DNA of 64,000 bases, from NCBI GenBank assembly GCA_035048485.1, contig CM068592.1, forward strand, positions 32,486,001 to 32,550,000, in the 5' to 3' direction. This DNA is from Pteria penguin. Its lineage: Eukaryota > Mollusca > Bivalvia > Pterioida > Pteriidae. Positions 1 to 13,000 of this stretch are shown one piece after another. Below the pieces are notes generated by a model. It worked only from the letters and a program-made list of their open reading frames with translations. It searched no databases and was not told where the DNA came from. The number at the start of each line of letters is the position of its first letter. Position 1 is the stretch's first letter. Both the position numbers and the translations under genes were made by a program.

Positions 1-1010
1 TCTTGAATTTATATAAGCACCGCACTAGCCCGTCAATAATAATATAGATTATCACAAAAGTGTCATACAAGTTTCTGAAAAATGTTTGTACTTGAAATAA
101 AATGAAATAAAACAAAATAAAATAAAATAATACCTTTGTGAATCCAGACATCAAAAAGGGGATGGGGATCTAAGGACGGAAAACCCTACTCTTTCGGAAA
201 TTTTTATGCACAAGTTGTATTGATTGATTTTGAAGCTGGAACCTTTATGTCTGGCGCAGATGTTTTTCTTCTTTCACAATTTAGACACTGCGCATGCATT
301 GCTTTGTCAAATATATCTTGGAATGTGGTTATAAGCGATAAAAAGGCTGTGGCAAAACTGTAAAAATCCCCCCTTTCCAAATCGAGAAAGTGATTAATCT
401 GGATGGTTCTCCGTTGGCAGTTCCAGAGAAAAGGGCACGATGGCACGGATGATAGGAACCCCATCCCTCCCGTCCAAGGCTTGCACACATATCCCTTATG
501 TCATAAAATTCTTTCCTGACAATATAAGAGACAGATCCTATCAATGGTTGTACAGTTACCACATTACACTTTAGATTGGTAAACCCCTCCATTTTTCATT
601 CAAAATCTGGGGGGGGGGGGGGGGTTGCCTCTGATGTGCAAGTTCAATGAGTCTCATACTTTACAAATAACATTATTCAGTATACACCCACTTTATAGGA
701 ATCTAACAGAATCTTGTGTATAATTTTGAAGATTTCGTCTTCAAACGGTACCGTTTCCTGTTTGTATGTTACTTATTCGAACACTCCAAAGATGTGTCAA
801 CAAACGGATATGTAAACTGATGTCTATTTGTTTACAGCAAAGTATACATGTATAAATAATATTATGTTTTCCAAATGTGTGGTCTGTTGTGGAGTATTGG
901 AATTTGGCTCTTGTAATTTGAAGAAAGGGTAGTGTTACCTGAATATCGTAGGTTCTCAAATTGCCTACATATCGTTTGCCTTTTCAAATTTACATGGAGA
1001 GTGTAGGTTC
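1..1010. other. Unrecognised upstream DNA
   Basis: No gene could be supported. An A-rich stretch lies near 85-133 and a run of about 16 G at 609-624. On the minus strand 204-592 two overlapping open frames (87 and 94 codons) could be one short coding relic joined by a frameshift near 485. They match no family I recognise, so this is left as unexplained sequence. Confidence 0.4.
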
Positions 1011-1027
1011 GTTACAAGTACAACTGA

Positions 1028-1293
1028 TTGACTGATTTTTGTTTAACGTCACACCACGAATATTTCACGTACATGTGACGGCATATGCCTGATGCGGGAC
1101 ATACAAATTTTGACCTTTAAAACGGACCCACCCGAAGCAGTGAGTGATCTTTAATGTGCCATGTATACCACGACACGGGGCGTCGGTTTGCATTGTCTCA
1201 TCCGAAAAACAGGACTCCGGCATGACCAGAGTGGGACTAGAACCCCGGCCTCCCAATCAGGAGGCGAGCACGATACCCCTAGGCCACGCCAGC
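1028..1293 (-). mobile_element. tRNA-derived SINE, family 1
   Basis: Reverse-oriented copy of the main SINE family in the window. Read on the minus strand it starts with a tRNA-like head (A-box TGGCCTAGGGG, B-box GGTTCTAGTCC), then a shared body (CATCCGAAA and CGGGTGGGTCCG segments), and ends in a CAATCAATC-type tail. It is flanked by an imperfect target-site duplication of 16 bp (1012-1027 and 1294-1309, one mismatch). Head, body and duplication together make the call secure. Confidence 0.85.
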
Positions 1294-1624
1294 TTACAAG
1301 TATAACTGAACAGACGATACTATTTGTACATTATGATATTTGTCATTCCTGGTCATATTACAATAACTAGTACATGTGATGTAATTTGCTCGTTCAACTT
1401 TAAAATTTGTTTATTTACGTTACGCACAGTTGGATGCGTGGCATTTTCGTGGCAAATTGCGTACAACATTACAGTATTATGTGATATATTGTTATAACTA
1501 ACTTTGTATTATTTATGTATGTCATTTCAAAAAATAAAGAAACAAAAAATGAAATAAATAAAGATAATTACATGTACTTCTGTTTGCGACGCCATGTTGC
1601 CTTTGTCGTGTCTTCGATCAAATG

Positions 1625-1888
1625 AAGCCGGCGTGGCCTAGTGGTATCGCGCTCGCCTCGTGATCGAGAGGCCGGGGTTCGAATCCCGCTCTGCTCAGGC
1701 CGGTGTCCTGTCTTTCGGATGAGACAGTAAAAACCGTCGTGGTATGCATGGCACGTTAAAGATCCCTTACTGCTTCGGGTGGGTCCGTTGCAAAAGTCCA
1801 AATGTGTATGCCCCGCATCAGGCAGATGCTGTCACCATATACGTGAAATATTCGTGGTGTGACGTTAAACAAAAATCAATTAATCAAT
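1625..1888 (+). mobile_element. tRNA-derived SINE, family 1
   Basis: Forward copy of the same family. The A-box (TGGCCTAGTGG) and B-box (GGTTCGAATCC) of the RNA polymerase III promoter are clear at 1633-1690. The body ends with the AATCAATTAATCAATC tail. A perfect 10-bp target-site duplication (CGATCAAATG) lies at 1615-1624 and 1889-1898. Confidence 0.9.
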
Positions 1889-2064
1889 CGATCAAATGTC
1901 ACAGTTGCATGACTCCGCCTGTTTCTTTTATACCGTGGACTAGAGCTCTGTTCGAGCAGTTGGATCAGATGTTTCAATATTCATAAAACATACGGGAGCG
2001 AGGTTGACCTAGGTCAACTTCGCTCCCTTAAAAAATTTTCGAAACATTTCGGCTTTTTATGGTG

Positions 2065-2875
2065 AGAGGCCAGCTTTGAGGCAAAATCTTTTTAATCATC
2101 GTTTATATATATCAATTAAACACAGAATATAGTTTGGTTGGGAATCCGGTTGGGGTTTGTGTCGTAAGAGTTGTCTTTCCTTGGCTGTTGCGTAAAGTAC
2201 ATGTGGCATATTACAAATGATGCACAGATTTAAATCAACAGCTTGTTTAGTTTCGTGATAAATGACGTTATCTTTGAGGAATAATATTTATTAATGTAAG
2301 CCAGAGATTGTGAATATACGCTATGATTTCTTGAATATGCATTACAGATATTATTTCCTATGAAGCCAATGGCTTTCCGTATAGGTATAATGCAGATACA
2401 TATTTTGCAAATAGTGTTGCGGCAAAAATACACAATATCAATACCGAATATATGCAATACGATTTCAAATATACTAATTATTATTGCGAATACACGCATT
2501 TATTTTCACGCATGTATGCCGAATCTGTCCTGCTAAGTCAACTTGTTGGGCTTCCATAGTACTCTATATGGTTTATATTTTATGAAGTCTACTCATTTTT
2601 ATTACTTTTATAATTTGTTCGATAAACAATTATCTGTAGGAAGAAATAGCGCTGACTTTTTTTTTATAATTTCAGTACTAGTTTTACAACATACTTCTAT
2701 GAGATGCATTATTTGTGTGACGTCCCTTCTTTTGTTTATCTGGGTTGTTAGGCAATATTTCCTCGTTATAATGAACTATCGACCCATACAATAGACCCAC
2801 CGCAGCCAATGAGAGGGTTTTACATATCAACTACTACCGTGACACGTGACCTTGGTTTTCTTGTCTCATGGGGGT
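2065..2875. repeat. Segmental duplicate of 42940-43990
   Basis: This stretch aligns by eye with 42940-43990 along nearly its whole length, for example the GGTTTGTGTCGT and CAAATGATGCACAG segments. The 43-kb copy contains an extra short inverted-terminal-repeat element (43302-43505). Here the same site is empty near 2420. No gene was recognised. The copy similarity ends near 2865, just before a hAT-associated repeat. Confidence 0.75.
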
Positions 2876-2876
2876 T

Positions 2877-3046
2877 CCACGACACTGCCATGTCACTTGT
2901 TGGTAACAAACTTTTGACTGCTTGGTTACGATCCATTTAAACCTCGGACGGTCCACACACATGAGAGACACATGATGGGAATGTTTATAAATAGTAACCA
3001 GTAGATGATTTACAACGTACCAAGGGGGGGGGGGGGCCGGTTGGAT
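2877..3046 (+). repeat. hAT-associated repeat fragment
   Basis: Aligns with 53376-53550, the sequence just upstream of the hAT transposase fragment, from the CCATGTCACTTGTTGG segment to CAACGTACCAAGGGGG. Similarity stops at the poly-G run. Downstream of the G-run the 53-kb copy continues into transposase coding sequence and this one does not. Confidence 0.65.
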
Positions 3047-3199
3047 TTCAATATATCAGCGCTGACAGGCGTAACTGGATATATACCAGATGAAGCAGAA
3101 GCAAATAGTAATAAGTGTATACGTAACATCCCTGCTGTTGATGGGGGGAGGGGGGTTAACAAGGGGGGCATTTTTACTCAAATAATCGTTCTATAGATA

Positions 3200-3473
3200 G
3201 ATTGATTGTTTGATTATTGTTTTACATCACTCCAGGCTTATTTCACGTATATAGTGACCGCTTCTGCCAGTTGCATTGCATACAAATTTAGACCTTTGCA
3301 ACGGATCCACCCGCATTGAGGGATCTTTTACGTCACACACCTATCTTGACACAAGACCTCGGATTTTACCGTCTCGTCCGAAAGACCGAACACCGATGCG
3401 CCCGGGCGGGAATCGAACCCGGATCTTTGTATCACAAGCCGAGTACATTATCGACGAGGCCACATTAGTTTCA
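3200..3473 (-). mobile_element. Diverged tRNA-derived SINE
   Basis: Older reverse copy related to family 1. The body (TTTCACGTATATAGTGAC, GGATCCACCCGCA) and the tRNA-like head (B-box on the minus strand GGTTCGATTCC) are diverged but ordered as in the other copies. An 11-bp target-site duplication with one mismatch lies at 3189-3199 and 3474-3484. Confidence 0.75.
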
Positions 3474-3739
3474 TTCTATAGACAAAGGTTTTAAAAAGAG
3501 TGGTAGATAAGCATAAAAGTAAAATGATCATATTGTTTTTCGTTGTGCTTTACTCGAATATAAAAGGCTTATTACATAAATTAAGCATTTGCATATAAAA
3601 AAAAATTAATGGAAAAAGTTTCGATAGAATACTCATCTGTCAAAATATGTATAAATATATTAAAACGCATAGACACACACACTTAGACACACACACGCAC
3701 ATACACACACAATTCACATACAATACAATTATTTCGTCA

Positions 3740-4619
3740 AAGACTTCTCCAGGAAATGATAATGGCTAGACCACCGGAATCGGTTTCTCCGCAATCGTAC
3801 GACGTAAAAGGCAAGAAATGTTGAAGGTCACCAAGTCAGTTCTTTCTACTGCCTTACAAGAACAGTAAGTAATGATAGCGATTAACAGATAGGATAATAA
3901 TGCAGGTGATAATCTGAATTCAACAACAAGATAAAACTTTTATCTCATTAAATAATGCAGGGGAATAGGAAAAGAGGGGGAGGGGAAGAGTGAGGGACAT
4001 TTGGAGCAGTTGTTGGGTTAGAACCTTTTTAGAATATATGTATAAAATGTTGCAATGAAAGGGCTATTGTGTTTTTTTTTCAAATATTCAAGGTATTATT
4101 GGATATCATATTCTTTTGTTTTACTGCATTTTATGATCAAGATTAGGCCCATAACTAAAAGTAGCAATATTCTATTTGTCATCGAATAGGCGTAAGAAGT
4201 AGGGAAGGGCAGGGTTTAATAATGTTACTCAACACATTTGACTTCCACTCTATCCACCGAGAATGTGACCTCCCCCCCCCCTTTTTTTTTTTTTTTTTTT
4301 TTTACTGGCAGACTTCAGTATATGCACTTGGGTTGCGCACGGTTGCTGTCGCTGTCTGAGGTTGATTCTATTTCCTGCTTCCATCTCGTGATATCACAGA
4401 AAACTAGTTGAAAACGGCGTGTGAAATTCATATCTACCAACCAACCAATCGTATGCACCATATAAACTATTATGTTGTTAAATATATCACATGAAAGGAA
4501 ATGTTCCCGTTATTAACCCATGGATATCATTTATAATGTATCGAGGTTTCCGCTTTTGTCCGATTCACCGCAGAGTGAACGAGTATTCGTTACACATACA
4601 CTAAGGTGACAGCAACAGG
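3740..4619. repeat. 5' flank of arylsulfatase unit 1
   Basis: Shared with 22560-23525 and 55140-56085, the regions before genes 2 and 3. It contains an old SINE tail (about 4355-4450, ending in ACCAACCAACCAATCG) present in all three units, so that SINE predates the duplications. C-rich and T-rich runs lie at 4270-4303. The last 120 bp before the start codon are the best conserved part of the flank. Confidence 0.75.
4530..4540 (+). promoter_or_regulatory. Candidate TATA box of gene 1
   Basis: TTTATAATGTA lies about 80-90 bp before the start codon. The aligned position reads TTTATAAAGTA before gene 3 (55998-56008) and TTATAACGTA before gene 2 (23441-23450). The position and conservation suggest a core promoter with a short 5' untranslated region. 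No transcript evidence is available. Confidence 0.35.
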
Positions 4620-7600
4620 ATGATGAGGGTATATGTTTCGTGCACGGCGCTGCTCTGTGTTATTTGCGGTGTAGTAAGTGCTGCCGAGTCAGGACGCAAC
4701 ATTTTGTTTATTGTCGCTGATGACTTAGGTAAGCATGAAATAATTTTTATAGATACATGTGCAATACCTGCTTATAGAATACGCAATCACGGTCGTGATT
4801 CTTTTGTTCTCCGGTGTGGCCGGTGTCTGCCCGAGTTCAGTTAGAACGATCGATTTGGAAGGTGACTAAAATACAAAACATGGAATGAGCATTTGTGATC
4901 TTGCGTATTACAGGAAAGTAGTCCAGGATTTGCGAAACAAAAATATAGGAACAAGATTTGGCCGGTGTGCACAGAAGGTGTTATAGGAGTTGCTATTCCT
5001 CCCCCTTTTCAATTTTTACAGCATATTCCACCCATGCGCGGATACAGAGGGGATACCGGGGGTCTCTCCCCCCCCCCCCCGGCATCCGAAAATCTTACCA
5101 AAAAAAGGTAATATTTGGGCATTTTTGGAGTTGGACCCCTCGTCTAAGAGAAAAATTTACCTTTTTTGGTTGGACCCCCTCTGACAAAAATTTCTGGATC
5201 CGCGCATGCCACCCATAAAAAGTAAGTTTCAATGTGGACCGTCCTCTCTACAGTATGATTATACCACCATATCATATGGTATAAACCACAAAACACAGAA
5301 TCCTGCATGTTCTTCACATAATGTTACCATTAACGACTTTCTACGTCGATGTCGGATAAGGTAGATGGACTCGGCAGTTTCCAGGAGTGTAGCAACAGTA
5401 AATGTTACCAGAGACTTATAATACAGGTCTCTGGTGTTACCACCAAGGATCTTGCGAATCCAGACGGGTTAAACTACTTTTCTTGTTATTTTTCGATGTA
5501 AAATAAATAATCTTACTTACAGAAACATGGATGGGCGCCCTTTCGACAAGCCCGAGCCTTTCAGTCCGGTTCTGGTTCCACCAGGGCCTACAGTATTGTT
5601 ATGAGAATTTACTGCTTTGTATCTTAGGTTGCTATTACTTATTTTAAGGTTGGAATGATGTCGGTTTCCATAATCCCGATATGAAGACGCCAAACATCGA
5701 CAAGCTAGCCTATTCTGGCATGATCCTTAATCAATCGTATGTCCAGCCAGTGTGTTCACCGTGAGTAGCTTACACTATGGTAATATAGCACTTTAACTCC
5801 AGGGGTAATGTTGCGCACATCTCGAATAGGTCAGTGTCTACATAAGTTTTAACTTTGTTGTGGTTTGTTTGTCTTGTTTTCTTTTGTTTTTTGTTTTGGT
5901 TTTTATTTTTTTTGTGTGTTGGCTTTTATCTTGTTTGGTTGGTTTTTTTTTTTTGGGGGGGGGGGGGTGTTCCTTACAAGTTATTCATTGTTGTTATGCA
6001 AAAATACCAATCCCGCAAGTCGTGTGGGAGTAATTTACGCGGTGCCGGAGTCTTTCAATTTTTTCATTTTCAGATATCTCTTTCCTCCTCAAAACGCATG
6101 GCATTTTCTACGATGAGAACATGTACATGTTAACCAGAATCGCTGTTTTTGTATATCGCTTTTAACAATCCTTCACGGTAGAAATGACACCATCTAGATA
6201 TTGATTTTCTCTGTTGATAAGATAAGATTACTTATCAGTGTTGATTTGTCATTAAGCACACGTTCCCGATACCCGAGGCGCTTTCAATACAAAGGTGTGA
6301 ACGCCCAATACGCAACCGAGTGTTCATTATCTGAACGAGGGTCCTCATTGTAGCGCTAGCGCGCGCTCGCGATACAACATCTTAGGTGTTTTACAATGAT
6401 TTCAATATTGTGACTATTATACTAAAATTACGTTTTTAATACTAATTATTTTAATTAATTGTTATCATTATTTTTTGTGAGCGTTCACATTCGTTTAAGA
6501 ATATTAGAATATCAGCAGCGGGTGCACGGTAGGGCCTGTCTTTGCTGAATGCGCCTCTGATACTGACTAATTCTCTGTGAGTTTTAAACATGTTGCGCTG
6601 GTCACAGAGAGTGTAAACGGACTGTTCCTATTCATGAACATTAACTTTAAATTTAGATTGTTTCTTCTTCTTCTTCTTCCATTACGAAGTGTACTCAATA
6701 AATGAGTGTCATACTTCATTTTAATCCATCCCCTAAAATCACCATTATGTAGAACTGTTTGCTTATCCATCTGTCTTTTCTATGGGATCATGATGATGGA
6801 AAATATTTGTTTGGATCGTCCGTCAGTTCATAGTTTGTCGTTTACAGTCGGTCCTTCTTTCGGGTAACTGGGCATTGTCATATATTTGGATATCAACTGT
6901 ACTCTTACAAAACAGTTTTAACACGAATAAACAGTCAACGTTAGTCTTAAGATTGGAGTCCAAGGAGATCAGAGTAGTTTTTGATATTGCGCGAGTTTAT
7001 TTTGGCGATAATTGTGTGTAATCGCGAAAACGCGAAAAGTACCCCTACTGAACAAATCACTCGTTTACCATATAGGAATTAACTACATATATCAAGATCT
7101 GTTGAATATTTCAATTCAAAAAATGATTTCCATTTCCCACATTTACGTCAATCAAGAAAAAGGGGAAAAAGACAGAAAGAAAGAAGAAATAGAAAATGGA
7201 ATCTTGAAATTATCTCCCACCTCAATAGAGATTCCAACTACATCTATGCTTTCGTTTTCAGATCCCGATCAGCATGGATGACAGGTTATTACCCATTTAG
7301 AAATGGATTACAGGTATAAATATAGAATGATATTATATTTTCGTTTCTTGCATGAATATCAGGCGTTTTGTGTGTTTCATTTCAAACTGCAATTTGTTAA
7401 AAAGTAATCTCGTTGTTGTAAATGCCATAGTCATGTGACACCAGTTACTTTGGTATTTTACATGAACGTCACACTTATTCCTTTTGCAGTGCGGAGTTTT
7501 GACACTTAAGTGTTATTATACCCCTTTTCCGATGTTGTGTGGCTGTGACACTTTTTACACAGTGTTGTTCACATTCATGTATATATACAGTGCTAAGTTA

Positions 7601-8747
7601 TATTTGTTTCTTCCGTAGGGCACTCACGGCGGGTGTGGCTAGCCATATAGGAGACGCTCACTTCTCCCCGGTACCTGGTCTCACCTCTGAATTTCAAGTG
7701 TCCGTGAATGCCTACTGTGGTAGATTGTTGTTAGTGCCGTAGTCATGTGACACCAGTTATTTTCGTATTTTTTTAATAACAATACAACATAGAAATTGTT
7801 TATTTTGTATGCTTCTTTGTTTAGGATACATGTATGATTGCTTCTCTTATATGGTGACAACCTGTGCCTGTTATTTAACAGAAATTTAAACTTGTGCAAA
7901 AGCCCCCGCATCAAAGAGGTGAGAGATTTTATCGTGTTGACAGCTACAATGACACAAGAACTCTGTTTAAACTATTCAATCCGAAAGACAGGCCACCAAG
8001 AGTCAGTATTTAGCGCGGACCTGGGACCTCTTGGCCATGGGCCCAGCATGCCACCTACTGAGTGTCGCCCTCTGTCCTTGGTATAAGTTATGGTATTGTA
8101 ACATAGATCTTCTCCCTGTATTGTCACCGTCCCAGATAATCCGCTCATCTAGAATCTCGTACTTAGAAAACCATGCAAGATCTTTTCTCCAACGAGAAAT
8201 CATGTCAAGTGTATAATTCCCCTCTAAAAAGCCATGAGAGTCCTGTTTTACCCATGTCTTGTGCAGTATGGAATCCCCCTCCCAGGTATATCATACTTGG
8301 TGTTTGTAGCACAGATCTGTTCCCCGTATGATGATCTCATATTATTTAACGATCCACATCACTGAGTTTGACCACTGTAGTTAGTTTTGACTTATCTCTG
8401 TATTCGTTTATTAACTGAAACATGTTTGATCTATTTCAGCATCTTGTAATATTTCCTGAACAAGCAACTTGTTTGCCTTTGAACAGAACCGTTCTTCCAC
8501 AGCATCTAAAAAAACTTGGATATGCAACGCATATGCTTGGAAAGTAAGTACTCTTCAAAATCATTAAAGGAAAGGGAAAGATAAAAATAGCAAATTATTA
8601 AATTTGGATTTACATATGAAACAATTCTATTTTCCTGTAGAAACATTTCAAAAACACGCATAGTTAATGACAGCAGGAGCTAACAATATGGATATTGTAA
8701 AAGGTTACAAACATATATATATATATATTTATCTAATCATCATCATC

Positions 8748-8778
<31 letters not shown>

Positions 8779-10008
8779 TTTTGTTTGGTGTGAAGATGGC
8801 ATTTGGGTTTTTTTAAATGGGAATGCACTCCATCATACAGAGGATTTGATACCCTCTATAGATATTATAATGGAGAAGAAGACTACTAATCAGTATTGTA
8901 CTTCATGTGGTTTGAAGATAAAAGCCTCACAGGACAATATTTACATTCAAAAGTTATAATCACTGCTCCTTACTCTATGCTGAAATGGGCCGATGGCACG
9001 CTGCCCATTGCTGTTAGGTAGTTCTCCAAGTAACAGACTAATATTACTGCTGATCAAATCACTGATGGTACATGGGAAGGAGAAAGAAAAATTTGTTTTC
9101 GTTGTCATTTTATGTTTGGTGTGAAGATGGCATTTGGGCTTTTGTAAATGGGAATGCACTCCCACATCCAGAGGATTTGATACCTTCTATGGATATTATA
9201 ATGGGGCAGAAGACTACTATACGCATGTTGTTCGTGAGTATATAACACATTTCTATATAATATGATGTATTGTATGAAATAATTTAATATAATACACATG
9301 TACCTACGGAGGCCTTTGGGGTCATGACGGAATCTGATGGTCTGATGATAAAGAATCACTATGTTTCATGTCATGTTTCTCGAATGCCGAATACAATAGT
9401 CGTTCGATTTCAACAGTGTTTGCATGTCCTTTGTAAACAAAAAAAGCATTAAAGTTTTAGCTTATCGCAAATTCTTATTCACAAAAACTCTTAGAGATTC
9501 TACATTCTGGGAATCATATTAAATCATGGCAGAATGCAACACAAACTTACATAGTCAGAAATTACAACAATGAAAACCTTACAAATTGATTAAATGTCCG
9601 TATGTTATTATGAGAACGGCAAGAAGTATTATTGTAGCGGATGGAGGTATAAGAAAAATACTTTAATCTTGCAAATGCACGTTAGCATACCAAAATTTAG
9701 TGATTGATCTACACAGATTTTTAACCTTTTCTTATAGTTATTTTCACATGGGATTCATTTATTCGTATATAATAGTCTTGTGATTTTTATCAGTAAACGG
9801 GAAAGATTTCCGAGATAATAAGAAACCTGTACAGCCTGATGGAGAATATTCAGCTGTAAGTTAAATTAACCATTATAGCTAATAATAAGTAAACGTAATA
9901 ATTTGGAAAAAAAAGTTATAGTTAAATTATCACCATTATTGCTTTTGTTGATCTTAGAATTACTTTTATTTTAACAACAACATATTATTATTATTATTAT
10001 TATTATTA

Positions 10009-10079
<71 letters not shown>

Positions 10080-13000
10080 GGTTTGGAACTATTATACATT
10101 TTCATGATAACACATTTTTATCATTATATACATTTTACAATAAATGAAATACTTTTTGTTGCATCAATATTCACTGGAGGAGGAACCCTTAAGGTTCAGA
10201 GAATAGCATCAGACATTGGCAGGTACACTACAGACTTGTGGTTCAGAGAGAACCATAAGACATGGGCAGGCACACTACAGACCTTTGGTTCAGAGAATAC
10301 AATCAGACATTGGCCAGTACAGTACAGGCCTTTGGTTCAGAGAATACCATCAGACATTGGCAGGTAGACCACAAATCTTTGGTTCAAAGAATACCATCAG
10401 ACAATGTCAGGTACATTACAGACCATTGGTTAAGAGAATAGCATCAGCTATTGGCAGGGACACTACCGACCTTTGGTTAAGATAATACCATCAGACATTG
10501 ACAGGTACACTACATACCTTTGGTTCAGATAGTAACAGATATTGGCATGAACATTACAGACCATTGGTTCAGAGAATACGATCAGACATTGGCAGGTATA
10601 CTACAGACCTTTTAACTGAAGTGATGCAGTGTTGTTACTCACTCAGCCAGCAAAACCCTCTAAATGATTTTAACGTATGTTTTGCCATAAAGTAATTGTA
10701 CTATCTTTATTTTGAATATTTCTAGCATGTTTATGCAAGAAGAGCAGAGGAAATTATCAAAACTCATAATCAAAGCAGTCCATTATTTCTCTACCTAGCT
10801 TTCCAATCCGTTCATCAACCTATCCAGGTAAGATACATCATTACTTTTTATGTTGCACAACTACAGGGATTACATCTTTTTCTTATTGTTGATATTGAAA
10901 AATGGTTGTTTTATTTTTAAAAAACCATAAACGTGACATAAGCATTAGTAATTACAATACTCTCTCGTTTTGGGCATCGTAAGAAGTCTATTTTTTTCTG
11001 TTTATTCGGTGTACTAGAAATTTCATTTCGATTTTCCATCCTGGTTTTGTTGTAATTTCAGTAATGATACATTACTTTTGTGTTAATAGGTACCTAAAAA
11101 GTATGAAGATATGTATGCACATATTAATAACACAGGAAGACGGCAATACAGTGGTATGTTAAAGGTTACAGATTCTATTATAGCTACTTTATTTGAAACA
11201 TCAGATCCCATGATCATTCGACAATCTGAGTCTGACTTGCTTTAGACCAGTTTCTATCAATTGAAAATGCAATGACAATCCAGGACTGCCTATTTGCCCT
11301 GTGTTTGATAGAATGTTATTCACTGTCATATTTCTAATATCTTATTACAAGGGTTTATGTCATGTTTTAATTTTTGAATTTACTTGGGGTTTAATTTTTA
11401 TATTTACCATCCCCAATTCAAATATTAAAAGATGACAGTCACAAAAAAACCCCACATAACTCCGGTTTCTTTTGAGCTGTGTTCACTATAATTAGTTCTC
11501 TTGCATGATGTTCCGTCAGAGACATATTTTTTAATCAATGACAGTTACGTAGCTGGATGTACAAATAATTATGTTTGCATAGGAATGGTGTCGGCAATGG
11601 ATGAAGCTATTGGTAACATCACAAAGGCTTTAGTAGAAGCCAAAATGATGGATAATACGCTTATTGTATTTACAGCAGATGTAAGTAATATATCTTCATA
11701 TCATTTTTGATGCAAATGTGAGATATGTTTTCTCTTTCCCGCTTAAAAAGTGTACCCGCGTCATTTTCATCGTTGTCATGTTCGTGCTATCAGAAATTTC
11801 GTTTTACTCGACGGGCACCTGGTCTTACCTCGGAATTTTTCAGTATTTCGGGGTTCACAACAGTTCCTTTTTGAAACTTACACGATTTTGTATCTGTCCT
11901 TGGACTATGAGAATGATTAACGGTTTGATACTTCTTCGATATTGATCACAAAGAATTAAAGTTGCATTTTAACATACAGACAATGGGCTTTATTGCCATA
12001 ATATGGAGGGACATCAGGTAACACCTAACACTGTGCGGTTATGTGCTTTGAGTTTTTATGTTTGTTTTATTCCGCGCTAGGCCAATGCACCATATAACCA
12101 CACCAGTTATCGGTCAATTGACCGTCTTAAGTCGGCATCGTGACGGCAGAGTAACCAAACATTTTATGACATGAATTCTCGAATGTGCATATGGTTTAAT
12201 AAGTTAATTTCTGAAAATAGATTTTCTATTCTTCTTGTCATTACATTACGAAGTTACAGATTACCCACAGACTTAGTATTATACTTCATGTGGTTTGAAG
12301 ATAAAAGCCTCACAGGACAATATTTACATTCAAAAGTTATAATCATTGCACCTTACTCTATGTTGAAATGGGCTGATGGCACGCTGCCCATTGCTGTTAG
12401 GTAGTTCTCCAAGTAACAGACTAATGTCATTGCTGATCAAATCACTGATGGTACATGGGAAGGGGAAAGAAAAAAATTTTTTCGTTATCATTAAATTGTA
12501 CACAATTTATAGAAATTAATGACTCACTCTTTGTGTTCATGGACATTTTTCTATCAACACTAGAGCTCATTTCTGAAATATTTATTTCCTACAAAACATA
12601 CACAAAGCTGTTATCTGGAATATATTTCTCTGTGACGTAAAGGTTTGCATTTTAAACACAACATTTTCTTGTTTACAGAATGGTGGATGGCCTAAATATT
12701 ATGGGAATAATTATCCCTTGCGGGGGTCTAAAGTTACTGTGTTTGAAGGTGGAACTAGGGCAGCGGCGTTTATAACTGGATCCGGAATAACTGCTTCTAA
12801 ATCCACGTATAATGGGTACGCAACATACTTTCATATTTGTTATTATTATTTTTTTTTTTATTTATTTATTTATTTTTTTTTTTTTTTTTTTTAATTTTAT
12901 TTTTTTTTTTTTTTTTTTTTTTTGGTAACAAAATAAATAGGTTTTTCTACAGGGAATGTTTCTACATGCTCGTGGAAATTCCTTTACATAGTTGTTCCAC

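Noticed and set aside
1161..1370. Open frames inside SINEs, including 1568-1801, 13415-13624 and 47874-48152
   Set aside because: Recurrent because the SINE body happens to lack stops in one frame. They are Pol III-type repeats, not genes.
7012..7281. 89-codon open frame in intron 2 of gene 1
   Set aside because: It runs into exon 3 sequence in the wrong frame and has no homologue-like motifs. The same intron in genes 2 and 3 is not open.
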